NCBI GenBank assembly: GCA_964571295.1
Contig: CAZNAO010000010.1
Coordinates: 1 to 25,198, forward strand
Origin: UBA922 sp964571295
Lineage (GTDB): Bacteria > Patescibacteriota > Patescibacteriia > Magasanikbacterales > UBA922
Reading direction: 5' to 3'
DNA length: 25,198 nucleotides
Shown here: positions 1 to 6,469 of the stretch, piece after piece
Layout of the letters: every line of letters begins with the position of its first letter
Numbering within the stretch: the first letter of the stretch is position 1
The notes under the pieces: model-generated
Databases searched by the model: none
The model's input: the letters and a program-made list of their open reading frames with translations, nothing else
What the model was told of the DNA's origin: nothing
Made by a program: the position numbers and the translations under genes

Positions 1-160
1 CCTCGATCTGCTCGAGTGTGATGATCTTGCCCGCGAATCGACGGGTGATGACCCGGATCCGCCCTCTGAACCGCTGTTCCTCGCGGTTTTGCTGGTCATA
101 GCTCCTGATAATCGCCTTGGCAATCAAATAACCGTTGGTCTTACTCTTCGCCTTCTTCAC
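1..160 (-). CDS. N-terminal part of a small basic protein, unknown
   Basis: A reading frame enters from the left edge and starts at a GTG (158-160). Fifty-three codons are visible, with no stop. A perfect AGGAGG (168-173 on this strand) sits 7 nt upstream of the GTG and fixes the start. No other gene in the window has such a Shine-Dalgarno. The visible protein begins MKKAKSKTNGYLIAKAIIRS and continues with a run rich in Arg, Gln and Glu. It is strongly basic and probably helical, with no membrane segment, which would suit a nucleic-acid-binding protein, but I do not recognise a family. Codons end in G or C more often than in the neighbouring genes, so it may have a different origin. The C-terminus lies outside the window. 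Confidence 0.6.
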   Translation of the reverse strand, partial: MKKAKSKTNGYLIAKAIIRSYDQQNREEQRFRGRIRVITRRFAGKIITLEQIE

Positions 161-236
161 GTCACAGCCTCCTAATGGACAGGGTATGGTGGAAAAACTC
201 TACAGGCAATATGCCGGTATGTCAATAAAGGAATAA

Positions 237-264
237 TAAACCCAGCCGATTAGGGCCGGGTTTA
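237..264 (-). terminator. Probable intrinsic terminator of the 289-1218 gene
   Basis: A 7-bp stem (TAAACCC 237-243 with GGGTTTA 258-264) continues after one mismatch into GCC/GGC, with a six-base loop. It lies about 25 nt past the stop codon at 289-291. On the minus strand it is followed by a T-rich tract (TTATTCCTTTATT). The position suits termination of the membrane-protein gene before the small gene at the left edge. Confidence 0.6.
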
Positions 265-288
265 TATGACTTGCTTAGCTAAATTTAT

Positions 289-1218
289 TTACCGAGAAAC
301 AGCCGAGAGAATTTCCTGGATAATTGGATTATTGATGACGTCATCGATCGCCTGATATTCATTATTGTGGTAGTCAATATCTGATACATCCACATGAAGC
401 AGAACCCTGACACGTTTCACATCTTCTACAAGAGCCTGCACAAATAAATCCGAGTTATCATATTTGGCAATCCAATATATGGGCATTCCATACATCTCTG
501 TTTTTTGTACAGCCGGAATAGTAAAAGCCTGTCCGCTCTCGGCACGTGGCATGTGTCCGGATAGTCGAAGCACGCCTTGAATAAACGTGATATCCTCGGA
601 AGTAAAAGAAGTTGGAATGCTCCCGCTCACGGTACGTGAAACAAAATCAGGTGACATGATAAACACCTGAGTGTTTGCATCCACAGCTACCTTGTACCTT
701 TTCCCGGTGTCAGATGGCTGGGTAATATCCTCATAATCGCCCGATATGCCGCCTTCCCCTAGCCAATACATCTTTGCGTTAACCCTCTCCTGAAAATACC
801 TGGGATTAGTATAATAATCGGAAAAATTCGTATTTTTACGATCTCCAATCGCATCAAACAGAATAACAGATGCCCAAACGATAATGCCTATATTGAAAAT
901 AAATAACACGACACCAAGACCGGACACTATTTTCTTCCATGTGTCGCGGGGAGTCTGGATAAAATTTGTCGTATGAAAAGATTCTTTTTGTACTCCGCCT
1001 GACCGTGAATATCGAACATATGGAATCAAAAATATCAATTCCAAAAAGAAAGGTATCAGGGTAACGAGAAAAAGCCATCGATTGCCTCCAGGAGAAAAAT
1101 TCTCTGTAAAACCAAGGACAAAAGAAATAAACAACAATGCCGGTAGAGAAAAAACCGTGAGCACCAAAGAGATGCGTATAAATATACTATGCATCGTACT
1201 AACACTTTTTCGAACCAT
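289..1218 (-). CDS. Membrane protein of unknown function
   Basis: A 309-residue protein with three clear hydrophobic segments: about residues 11-36, 49-66 and 95-121. A hydrophilic C-terminal part of roughly 185 residues follows. With three membrane passes, the soluble part would lie on the opposite side of the membrane from the short basic N-terminus, probably outside. I see no catalytic motif and recognise no family. The start used is ATG 1216-1218. An ATG eight codons in (MHSIF) is also possible, and neither has a Shine-Dalgarno. The gene is divergent from the FAD oxidase and has its own promoter candidate at 1241-1269, giving a leader of only about 16 nt. A hairpin at 237-264 probably ends the transcript. 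Confidence 0.75.
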   Translation of the reverse strand: MVRKSVSTMHSIFIRISLVLTVFSLPALLFISFVLGFTENFSPGGNRWLFLVTLIPFFLELIFLIPYVRYSRSGGVQKESFHTTNFIQTPRDTWKKIVSGLGVVLFIFNIGIIVWASVILFDAIGDRKNTNFSDYYTNPRYFQERVNAKMYWLGEGGISGDYEDITQPSDTGKRYKVAVDANTQVFIMSPDFVSRTVSGSIPTSFTSEDITFIQGVLRLSGHMPRAESGQAFTIPAVQKTEMYGMPIYWIAKYDNSDLFVQALVEDVKRVRVLLHVDVSDIDYHNNEYQAIDDVINNPIIQEILSAVSR

Positions 1219-1240
1219 ACTATTACTATTTATAGCATAT

Positions 1241-1269
1241 AGTATAGCACATCATCCGTTCTCTACCAA
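1241..1269 (-). promoter_or_regulatory. Sigma-70-type promoter with extended -10
   Basis: On the minus strand TTGGTA (1264-1269) is followed by a 17-bp spacer and TATACT (1241-1246), with TG one base before the -10 (extended -10). Transcription would start near 1234, about 16 nt before the ATG at 1218. Confidence 0.6.
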
Positions 1270-1298
1270 GTGAAATTAGAACTGAAATAATCAAAAAA

Positions 1299-1328
1299 TT
1301 AGTCCTTTCTTCTGTGTTTTGGTATCAT
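1299..1328 (+). promoter_or_regulatory. Promoter candidate for the FAD oxidase
   Basis: TATCAT (1323-1328) is preceded by TGG, giving an extended -10. The -35 (TTAGTC, 1299-1304, 18-bp spacer) is poor. The predicted start, near 1335, leaves a leader of about 10 nt before the ATG at 1345, in keeping with the missing Shine-Dalgarno. Confidence 0.45.
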
Positions 1329-1344
1329 ACCGTTATAAAAAACT

Positions 1345-2916
1345 ATGAAATTAAAGTTAGCGCAATTAAAATATGCAATCATAGGGGTTTTGGTAATTAT
1401 CCTCACTTTTGGAGTTAAGCGTCTTCATGATTTTGCAAAAACGCCCATTTCATCAAAAAACTGCATTTTTACCTATCCCACCCTTACCGGTAATACCACC
1501 ACTCTTTCAATAAGTGGTCCTGAGTGGCTTACACAACATGGCGGTTTTACTAATGACGCAAGTTGTCTCAACCGTACTCCGATCTATGGTGTGCGGAAAA
1601 TAAAAACAGAACAAGATATAGCTGACGCTCTCACATTTGCAGAAAAAAATAACCTCCCCATAACTGCTGCGGGGCAAAAGCATAGTATGGGAGGACAGAG
1701 CTTCAAAAGACAAGGGCTAGTTCTTGATATGCGCCCATTTAATCAGATAGAAATTGATACTGAGAAAAAGATTGCATATGTGCAAAGCGGAGCTACCTGG
1801 GAAGAATTACAAACCAAGATCGATCCGCTAGGCCTATCAATACAAGCAATGCAGTCAATCAATATTTTTACGATTGGGGGTACAATAAGCGTAAACGCGC
1901 ACGGGATTGCGCACAATCCGGGATCCGTCGCATCAACGATACGCAGTATGCGGGTAATGCTTCCTGACGGATCAATTACCTATACCTCACCAGCAGAAAA
2001 TCCTGAATTATTCCGACATGTCATCGGAGGATATGGATTATTTGGAATTATTCTCGAGGTGGAAATTCAGCTTGTAGACAATCAACTCTACAAATGGAAC
2101 ACCACATATATGCCCTATACCGAATTCCCGGCTTATTTCAAAAGCAATATTGAACATAATCCAGAGATTGGATTATTTTATGGAAGATTATCCATGAATC
2201 CTTTTTCTTATCTGACAGAAACTGCAGTGCACACATTTACCAAAACTGATGCGGCAGATATTCCGCCGCTCACAAAACCTGAGTCAGCCTGGATGCAACG
2301 ACTGATCTTCAATCTTTCAAAAACAGGGAAAGTGGGAAAATGGCTTCGCTGGAATCTGGAAAAATATATAGGTAAAAAAATAGCGCCCTGCACAGTAGAA
2401 CGAAATACTGCACTCATCGACCAAAACGATTGCCTACTTGCGAGAAACCAAGCAATGTATGACTCTATGTCATATCTAAAAAATAATCTGGCAGATACGG
2501 ACATTCTCCAAGAATATTTCATTTCACCTGAAGAATTTCCTGAATTTGTCGACGGTCTCAGAAGCATCGTGACTGAAAACGAGGTAAACCTGCTCAACGT
2601 AACGGTCCGGTATGTACACAAAGATGAAATTACCGCTCTTCCCTATGCAAAGGAAAATATGTTTGCGCTCGTGCTGTATTTCAATCAGCATTTTAATGAA
2701 ACGGAAAGTAAAATTTTAGAACAAACCACGAAACAACTGATTGATCTGGTGCTCAAGTATAACGGGACCTACTATCTCCCCTATCAATTATATTATTCAC
2801 CCGAACAACTACACGCCGCATATCCTGAGATCGATGAATTTTTTGAAACAAAAAAAATATACGATCCCAAGAATAGATTACAAAATACCTGGTTTGAAAA
2901 GTATCGCACTAACTAA
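1345..2916 (+). CDS. Membrane-anchored FAD-linked oxidase (VAO/PCMH, aldonolactone-oxidase-like)
   Basis: A 523-residue flavoprotein. Residues 9-23 form a hydrophobic N-terminal anchor after a Lys-rich start, so the enzyme domain is probably tethered outside the membrane. The PCMH-type FAD-binding domain spans about 75-245. It has AAGQKHSMGGQ (108-118), whose His113 stands where L-gulonolactone and alditol oxidases carry FAD covalently. GGTISVNAHG (178-187) and GGYGLFGII (228-236) follow. The C-terminus (IYDPKNRLQNTWF) has the YDPxNR pattern common in this superfamily. Family members oxidise sugar lactones, alditols or related carbohydrates and pass electrons to oxygen or another acceptor. 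Neither substrate nor acceptor can be read from the sequence. The gene stands alone, divergent from the 289-1218 gene and closed by a strong terminator. Covalent flavinylation is inferred from alignment by eye. Confidence 0.85.
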   Translation: MKLKLAQLKYAIIGVLVIILTFGVKRLHDFAKTPISSKNCIFTYPTLTGNTTTLSISGPEWLTQHGGFTNDASCLNRTPIYGVRKIKTEQDIADALTFAEKNNLPITAAGQKHSMGGQSFKRQGLVLDMRPFNQIEIDTEKKIAYVQSGATWEELQTKIDPLGLSIQAMQSINIFTIGGTISVNAHGIAHNPGSVASTIRSMRVMLPDGSITYTSPAENPELFRHVIGGYGLFGIILEVEIQLVDNQLYKWNTTYMPYTEFPAYFKSNIEHNPEIGLFYGRLSMNPFSYLTETAVHTFTKTDAADIPPLTKPESAWMQRLIFNLSKTGKVGKWLRWNLEKYIGKKIAPCTVERNTALIDQNDCLLARNQAMYDSMSYLKNNLADTDILQEYFISPEEFPEFVDGLRSIVTENEVNLLNVTVRYVHKDEITALPYAKENMFALVLYFNQHFNETESKILEQTTKQLIDLVLKYNGTYYLPYQLYYSPEQLHAAYPEIDEFFETKKIYDPKNRLQNTWFEKYRTN

Positions 2917-2943
2917 AACATCCCGATTTAATCGAGATGTTTT
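2915..2943 (+). terminator. Intrinsic terminator of the FAD oxidase
   Basis: AAAACATC (2915-2922) pairs with GATGTTTT (2936-2943). A further CGAT/ATCG stem closes a TTA loop, with one C/A mismatch between the two stems. The hairpin begins within the TAA stop codon and has A and T tracts on either side. Confidence 0.8.
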
Positions 2944-2947
2944 AACT

Positions 2948-2962
2948 GAGCCGTCATCCAGG
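2948..2962 (-). pseudogene. Duplicated 3' end of the tRNA-Thr gene (fragment)
   Basis: GAGCCGTCATCCAGG is an exact copy of 3128-3142, the 3' acceptor strand, discriminator and T-stem strand of tRNA-Thr(GGT), 180 bp away. After 15 bp the copies diverge, and the rest of the tRNA is missing. It may be a remnant of recombination or integration at a tRNA end, or part of a dispersed element that carries this sequence. Confidence 0.7.
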
Positions 2963-2963
2963 G

Positions 2964-3056
2964 ATTTCACTGCTCGCTCGCTTTGCTCACTGCGCTTTGA
3001 GAAACCTTCGGGTTTCTCAATACTTTTCCTCGGCATGTGAAACCTTACGGTTTCAC
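2964..3056. repeat. REP-like mosaic of hairpins, one with a UUCG loop
   Basis: Three units follow the tRNA fragment. First comes a GCTCGCTCGC-type stretch (2971-2994) bounded by two CACTGC direct repeats. Second is a perfect 10-bp stem, TTGAGAAACC (2997-3006) with GGTTTCTCAA (3011-3020), closed by TTCG. Third is an 8-bp stem, GTGAAACC (3037-3044) with GGTTTCAC (3049-3056), closed by TTAC. The last two stems share their inner AAACC/GGTTT part. I see no convincing reading frame. The stretch looks like a mobile or structural repeat rather than a gene. Confidence 0.6.
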
Positions 3057-3090
3057 CCTTCCCTCAGTCCAATCCTGTTAAACTACAACA

Positions 3091-3126
3091 AAAAAATAAC
3101 CCGCCCTTACGGGCAGATTATTTTTT
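3091..3126 (-). terminator. Terminator of the tRNA-Val/tRNA-Thr operon
   Basis: AAAAAATAA (3091-3099) pairs with TTATTTTTT (3118-3126). Inside, GCCC (3103-3106) pairs with GGGC (3111-3114) around TTAC. On the minus strand it begins directly after the encoded CCA of tRNA-Thr and ends in TTATTTTTT. Its A/T symmetry could also let it stop transcription from the plus strand. Confidence 0.75.
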
Positions 3127-3201
3127 GGAGCCGTCATCCAGGATTGAACTGGAGACCTCGTCCTTACCATGGACGCGCTCTACCAACTGAGCTATGACGG
3201 C
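3126..3201 (-). tRNA. tRNA-Thr(GGT)
   Basis: A complete 76-nt cloverleaf with acceptor GCCGTCA/TGACGGC, D arm GCTC/GAGC and anticodon stem CGTCC/GGACG. The loop ATGGTAA gives anticodon GGT, which reads ACC and ACT. The T arm is TCCAG/CTGGA with loop TTCAATC. The discriminator is T, and CCA is encoded (3126-3128), unlike the other three tRNAs in the window. It is the second gene of the tRNA operon. Confidence 0.95.
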
Positions 3202-3294
3202 GTGATAACAATTAACAGCTAACTTAATTCAACTAACGAAAACGAATATGTATTCGTCAAAAGTTAATTGTCAGAAGTTAACTGTTACTGTTCG
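3202..3294 (-). repeat. AT-rich imperfect inverted repeat between two tRNA genes
   Basis: The 93-nt spacer folds into a long imperfect hairpin. Its TAACAATTAAC-like left arm (from 3205) matches the reverse complement of the right arm, which ends near 3288. The centre is ACGAATA-TG-TATTCGT (about 3242-3257). Many differences between the arms are purine transitions. In the RNA it would hold the two tRNAs apart. It resembles the hairpin at 9528-9580 in style. Confidence 0.5.
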
Positions 3295-3368
3295 TGCGCG
3301 CCGAGGGATTCGAACCCCCGACCCTCTCGGTGTAAACGAGATGCTCTAACCAACTGAGCTAGGCGCGC
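3295..3368 (-). tRNA. tRNA-Val(TAC)
   Basis: A 74-nt cloverleaf with acceptor GCGCGCC/GGCGCGC, D arm GCTC/GAGC and anticodon stem TCTCG/CGAGA. The loop TTTACAC gives anticodon TAC, which reads GTA and GTG. The T arm is GGGGG/CCCTC (one G-T pair) with loop TTCGAAT. The discriminator is A. CCA is not encoded (CGA follows). It is the first gene after the promoter at 3389-3417. Confidence 0.95.
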
Positions 3369-3388
3369 GTAAGAAATACGCGAAAAGT

Positions 3389-3417
3389 AGTATACTGAAT
3401 TGCCCCTCCTCTGTCAA
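3389..3417 (-). promoter_or_regulatory. Near-consensus sigma-70 promoter of the tRNA operon
   Basis: On the minus strand TTGACA (3412-3417), a 17-bp spacer and TATACT (3389-3394) make an almost perfect promoter. Transcription would begin near 3382, about 14 nt before tRNA-Val. The -35 lies 9 bp past the stop codon of the methyltransferase gene. Confidence 0.85.
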
Positions 3418-3426
3418 TAGGAAATC

Positions 3427-4029
3427 TCACCGCATCCGAGCGACCAATATACCTGTCTCAATCGGTAATACTTCAGCAGAAAACCGAGGAGATTCCTGCA
3501 TAAAACGGACAAAAGCACCCATCGCTTCATGATGGGACTCTACATTATCTGCAACAATGATCGAACCCGCATGAAGATATGGCATAAGTCCTTCGACATA
3601 GGAAGCATGTTCATACTTCGTTGCGTCAAGAAACACGAGATCAAACGTACCGGTAAGCTCTGAAAAAACTTCAGGGGCATGTCCGGGGAGTAGCATAACC
3701 CTATCCCCTACTTCCGCCTTATCAAAATGTTTCCGAGCCAGAGCACCTCGTCCGGCATGCGATTCGACCGTCGTAATGGTTCCTCCCGCCTCCGACAAAG
3801 CCGGAACAAGCCGAAGAGCCGTATATCCATTTGAAGTACCGATCTCAAGCATCCGACACTGAGGAAATTTCTCAATATGACGGATCAAAAACTCAATAGT
3901 TGCAGGTCCTGCATTCCAATACGGATTTCCAGCGCTTCGCAATTCCTCAAGTGATCGACAGAGATGTTGATATGATTCAATATTCATACTCGAGAAACCT
4001 AACACATTCCAATACTTTTTTGCAAGCAC
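3427..4029 (-). CDS. Class I SAM-dependent O-methyltransferase (YrrM/catechol-OMT-like)
   Basis: A cytoplasmic Rossmann-fold methyltransferase of up to 200 residues. Motif I is MLEIGTSNGYT (60-70), which binds S-adenosylmethionine. Glu89 (TVES) is the expected ribose-binding acid. FDLVFLDATKYEH (129-141) holds the Asp135 and Lys138 typical of metal-dependent O-methyltransferases, and IIVADN (157-162) follows. Relatives methylate catechol-like phenolics, CoA esters or tRNA hydroxyuridine. The substrate here is unknown. The longest frame starts at GTG (4027-4029). An ATG at 3985-3987 (MNIESYQ) gives 186 residues and is at least as likely, with a weak AGG about 10 nt upstream. The stop is TGA. 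It is divergent from the peroxiredoxin gene. Confidence 0.85.
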   Translation of the reverse strand: MLAKKYWNVLGFSSMNIESYQHLCRSLEELRSAGNPYWNAGPATIEFLIRHIEKFPQCRMLEIGTSNGYTALRLVPALSEAGGTITTVESHAGRGALARKHFDKAEVGDRVMLLPGHAPEVFSELTGTFDLVFLDATKYEHASYVEGLMPYLHAGSIIVADNVESHHEAMGAFVRFMQESPRFSAEVLPIETGILVARMR

Positions 4030-4085
4030 TACTGCACTGTGATACAGTTGATGTATATTTCTCTTTTTACTTCTAACTTTGAAAT

Positions 4086-4541
4086 ATGTCTCTTATCCAC
4101 ACGAAAGCCCCTGATTTCAGGCTTAAGGATCAGACTGGTACCATCCACAGTCTTGCTGAATATGCCGGCATGTACGTACTGCTGTATTTTTACCCGAAAG
4201 ACGATACACCGGGATGCACCACAGAAGCATGTAGCTTTCGTGACCGACTAAACGAACTAAGAGAAAAAAACGTACAAGTGCTCGGCGTGAGCGTCGATGA
4301 TGAAAAATCCCATCAAAAATTTGCAGATAAGTACCAGCTCAATTTCCCGCTTCTTGCCGATACAGACAAACAAGTGGTTGCAAGCTATGGCGTATGGCAA
4401 GAAAAATCCATGTACGGAAAAAAATACATGGGTATTATGCGCGAATCATTCCTTATCGGTAGAGACGGTGTGATTCTCAAACACTACGAAAAAGTGAAAC
4501 CAGAGACGCATGTGGAAGAAGTACTAAATGATATACGGTAA
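4086..4541 (+). CDS. bcp: Thioredoxin-dependent thiol peroxidase, PrxQ/Bcp family
   Basis: A 151-residue peroxiredoxin that reduces hydrogen peroxide and organic hydroperoxides in the cytoplasm. The peroxidatic cysteine Cys44 lies in YPKDDTPGCTTEAC. Cys49, five residues on, is the resolving cysteine of the alpha-type PrxQ subgroup, so an intramolecular disulfide reduced by thioredoxin is expected. The thioredoxin-fold core is complete: LLYFYPKDDTPGCT, then VLGVSVDD, FPLLADTD and YGVW. The late motif KSMYGKKYMGIMRESFLI is typical of Bcp. Length matches the family (about 150-155). No Shine-Dalgarno is visible before the ATG. It is divergent from the methyltransferase and ends at a terminator shared with the convergent DUF5667 gene. 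Confidence 0.95.
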   Translation: MSLIHTKAPDFRLKDQTGTIHSLAEYAGMYVLLYFYPKDDTPGCTTEACSFRDRLNELREKNVQVLGVSVDDEKSHQKFADKYQLNFPLLADTDKQVVASYGVWQEKSMYGKKYMGIMRESFLIGRDGVILKHYEKVKPETHVEEVLNDIR

Positions 4542-4548
4542 GCAAACA

Positions 4549-4577
4549 AAAAACCCCTCTGGATAGAGGGGGTTTTA
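4549..4577. terminator. Bidirectional terminator between bcp and the DUF5667 gene
   Basis: An A-run and CCCCTCT (4554-4560) pair with AGAGGGGG and TTTT (4565-4576) around a GGAT loop, with one extra G in the right arm. The hairpin has A and T tracts on both sides. It lies 8 nt after the bcp stop and just past the convergent stop at 4584, so it can serve both genes. Confidence 0.85.
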
Positions 4578-4583
4578 TCACAA

Positions 4584-5771
4584 TTATCTGATTCGAATAT
4601 TTACCGAACCATTTATTGTTGACACCGGTTCGCGTTTGTCTGTGTCAGAGTTGCCTCGTCCATTATTTGCATCAGGCTTTTTATTTTTGTCTTCTCGATC
4701 ATCATATCCACCCCTACCTTCATTGACATTAGAACCGCGCTCATTCGTAGAGGTCGTATTCCGATCTTCTTCTCTTTCAAGACGAATATCCAATTTCAAT
4801 TCTTGGACGGTCGCAACCAATATTTTTGCCTGTTGTGCGGCTCCCATAGAATTTTGAAACAGATCAAAGGCTTCACGATACAATCCCTCATCAAATTTCA
4901 ATTTTCCCTGAGTAATAAAATCACGAGCTTGTTGCAATTTTGCTCTTACTCTTGTTTCAAGGGAAAATGTCGCAGTGCCGGTGGTCGAGGTACCGCTGTA
5001 TCCGATCCATTTCCGCGACACAAAACTCTCAACCTCAACCATCTTCTTCTCGGCAGCGTTCAGCTTGTTCAGTGCAGCGGACTCTACACCGTTATCAGCA
5101 TAGGTCAACGAACTGGTATTTATTGTTGAGCTCGTGTGCAATCTGATCGAATTAAGTATTGAACGAAGTTCTAATCGAGGAGTATTCGACGTGTTAAGAG
5201 ACATAAGAGACTCTAAAATATCTCCATGCGCACGGAGCATAGCTCCCAAATTAATACCTAACCCCCTTTGCACCTCACCCGTCTCGCCACGATCTCGAAA
5301 TTCATTTACCCGATCAATATTTTCTTGAATTCGAGATTCGATATCCGCACGAGATGCTGCATTCAATTTACCCTGTTGAGCAAGTTTTTCTGCCTCAAGT
5401 AAACGCCGCTCGGCTTTTTTCAAATCCCATTCAGCCTGCTTTTCGGCAGACACCTCGAGAGCGTCTCGAACTTGTTCATTAACATAAATTTTTACTGGAT
5501 ACAGTGTATCGCCCGGAAGAGCGTTCTCTGCAGCAAGTGCAGTTCCTCCACCCAAAGCCAAAGCGATAAATAATGCGATAAACATAGGCCGTAATTTAAG
5601 ACTAAAAATTTTATCAAAAATTAAGGAAATACCAGACACTTTTCGACGGTCATTTTTTGAAGATTGATCCGACAAAAATGCAGATATACGGGTACGCAGA
5701 GCGAATTTTTCGTCTGGAAGCAAATAAATCTTCTCTTTTTCTTTATTGAATTGTTCAAAAATGTCTTTCAT
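4584..5771 (-). CDS. DUF5667-type membrane protein, putative anti-sigma regulator
   Basis: A 395-residue protein. Residues 1-60 are cytoplasmic and charged, 62-81 form one membrane helix, and about 314 residues are exported. Just after the helix, ENALPGDTLYPVKIYVNE (82-99) is the hallmark of DUF5667. A long helical, Glu/Lys/Arg-rich section follows (about 105-170), then a Ser/Thr-rich helical part. The tail (about 335-395) is low-complexity and rich in Asp, Asn, Gly and Arg. The gene starts 5 nt after the stop of the ECF sigma gene. The pair resembles sigma/anti-sigma operons: the N-terminal part could hold the sigma factor and the exported part could sense the envelope. No zinc-finger anti-sigma motif is present, so the anti-sigma role is inferred from context. 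Confidence 0.75.
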   Translation of the reverse strand: MKDIFEQFNKEKEKIYLLPDEKFALRTRISAFLSDQSSKNDRRKVSGISLIFDKIFSLKLRPMFIALFIALALGGGTALAAENALPGDTLYPVKIYVNEQVRDALEVSAEKQAEWDLKKAERRLLEAEKLAQQGKLNAASRADIESRIQENIDRVNEFRDRGETGEVQRGLGINLGAMLRAHGDILESLMSLNTSNTPRLELRSILNSIRLHTSSTINTSSLTYADNGVESAALNKLNAAEKKMVEVESFVSRKWIGYSGTSTTGTATFSLETRVRAKLQQARDFITQGKLKFDEGLYREAFDLFQNSMGAAQQAKILVATVQELKLDIRLEREEDRNTTSTNERGSNVNEGRGGYDDREDKNKKPDANNGRGNSDTDKREPVSTINGSVNIRIR

Positions 5772-5776
5772 ACAAA

Positions 5777-6283
5777 TTATATATTCGATTGTTCTGTCAT
5801 TTTTCGAAGTTTTTTAATCGCGCGGTTAAGTCTGACAGATACGACGTTTTCACTCAGTCCGAGAATTTCAGCAATCTCACTTGGGCCAATACCGTCGATA
5901 AATCTCATAACCACAATTGATTGATAATCGGGATGGAGCGAATACAGGAGCTTATACACGTGTCGCGCATCAATAGTCTGTTCAAGTTTTAGATGACTAC
6001 CATCCTGTAGATTCAAACCCTGCTCCAAAAGCTGATCAAGCGACAACGGATGCTTCTTACGCGAATAATCAATAATCAAGTTATGAGCGATTCGATATAA
6101 AAAAGCTGATGAGTGTCCATATTTTTTATCACCCTGTAAAACCACCCAAAATCTACAAAAAACTTCCTGGACCAAATCTTTCGCCAATTCGCGATCATAG
6201 ACCCGAAAAAAACAATGGCGAAATATGGCATCCGCATGGTGATCATAGAACTCAAGAAACTTTTGCCGGATATCTTCACTCAT
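5777..6283 (-). CDS. ECF-type RNA polymerase sigma factor
   Basis: A 168-residue sigma-70-family protein with the two-domain ECF layout. Region 2 (about 10-77) includes RELAKDLVQEVFCRFW and the DNA-melting part AFLYRIAHNLIIDYSRKK. Region 4 (about 108-162) holds the helix-turn-helix GPSEIAEILGLSENVVSVRLNRA, which reads the -35 element. Regions 1 and 3 are absent. The frame can be extended to a TTG at 6308-6310, but the promoter at 6310-6338 would start transcription near 6303, downstream of that TTG. The ATG at 6281-6283 is therefore preferred. No Shine-Dalgarno is seen. It forms an operon with the DUF5667 gene, which probably controls it. Its regulon is unknown. Confidence 0.9.
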   Translation of the reverse strand: MSEDIRQKFLEFYDHHADAIFRHCFFRVYDRELAKDLVQEVFCRFWVVLQGDKKYGHSSAFLYRIAHNLIIDYSRKKHPLSLDQLLEQGLNLQDGSHLKLEQTIDARHVYKLLYSLHPDYQSIVVMRFIDGIGPSEIAEILGLSENVVSVRLNRAIKKLRKMTEQSNI

Positions 6284-6309
6284 ACTTATATAACGAAAAA
6301 TCAGGCTCA

Positions 6310-6338
6310 ATCTTACACCTAACGTAGCACAAAATCAA
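6310..6338 (-). promoter_or_regulatory. Promoter candidate of the sigma/DUF5667 operon
   Basis: On the minus strand TTGATT (6333-6338), a 17-bp spacer and TAAGAT (6310-6315) match the sigma-70 consensus 4 of 6 at each box. The start near 6303 leaves about 20 nt before the preferred ATG. The -35 touches the left edge of the terminator at 6338-6363. Confidence 0.5.
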
Positions 6339-6363
6339 AAAATCGCCGTGTACAGCGATTTTT
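6338..6363 (-). terminator. Terminator after tRNA-Tyr
   Basis: AAAAATCGC (6338-6346) pairs with GCGATTTTT (6355-6363), a perfect 9-bp stem with an 8-base loop. It begins about 6 nt past the end of tRNA-Tyr in the direction of transcription and ends in T-rich sequence on the minus strand. Confidence 0.8.
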
Positions 6364-6368
6364 ATCAG

Positions 6369-6450
6369 TGGGCCGAGTAGGATTCGAACCTACGAAGGCT
6401 GAGCCAGCAGATTTACAGTCTGCCCCCTTTGACCGCTCGGGAATCGACCC
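6369..6450 (-). tRNA. tRNA-Tyr(GTA)
   Basis: An 82-nt class II tRNA. Acceptor GGGTCGA pairs with TCGGCCC (one T-G pair). The anticodon stem is GCAGA/TCTGC, and the loop CTGTAAA gives anticodon GTA. The long variable arm has a GGC/GCC stem, and the T arm is GTAGG/CCTAC. The discriminator is A, and CCA is not encoded (CTG follows). It lies 19 nt downstream of tRNA-Thr(TGT) and is probably cotranscribed with it. Confidence 0.95.
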
Positions 6451-6469
6451 CCATTTAATTGTATACACG

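Noticed and set aside
2997..3197. Small plus-strand genes across the hairpin block and the tRNA
   Set aside because: The frames run through hairpins and the antisense of tRNA-Thr and have no start signal.
3427..3429. UGA recoding (Gly) as in some CPR lineages
   Set aside because: TGA ends the methyltransferase and TPR genes exactly where the families end, and promoter or tRNA sequence follows at once.
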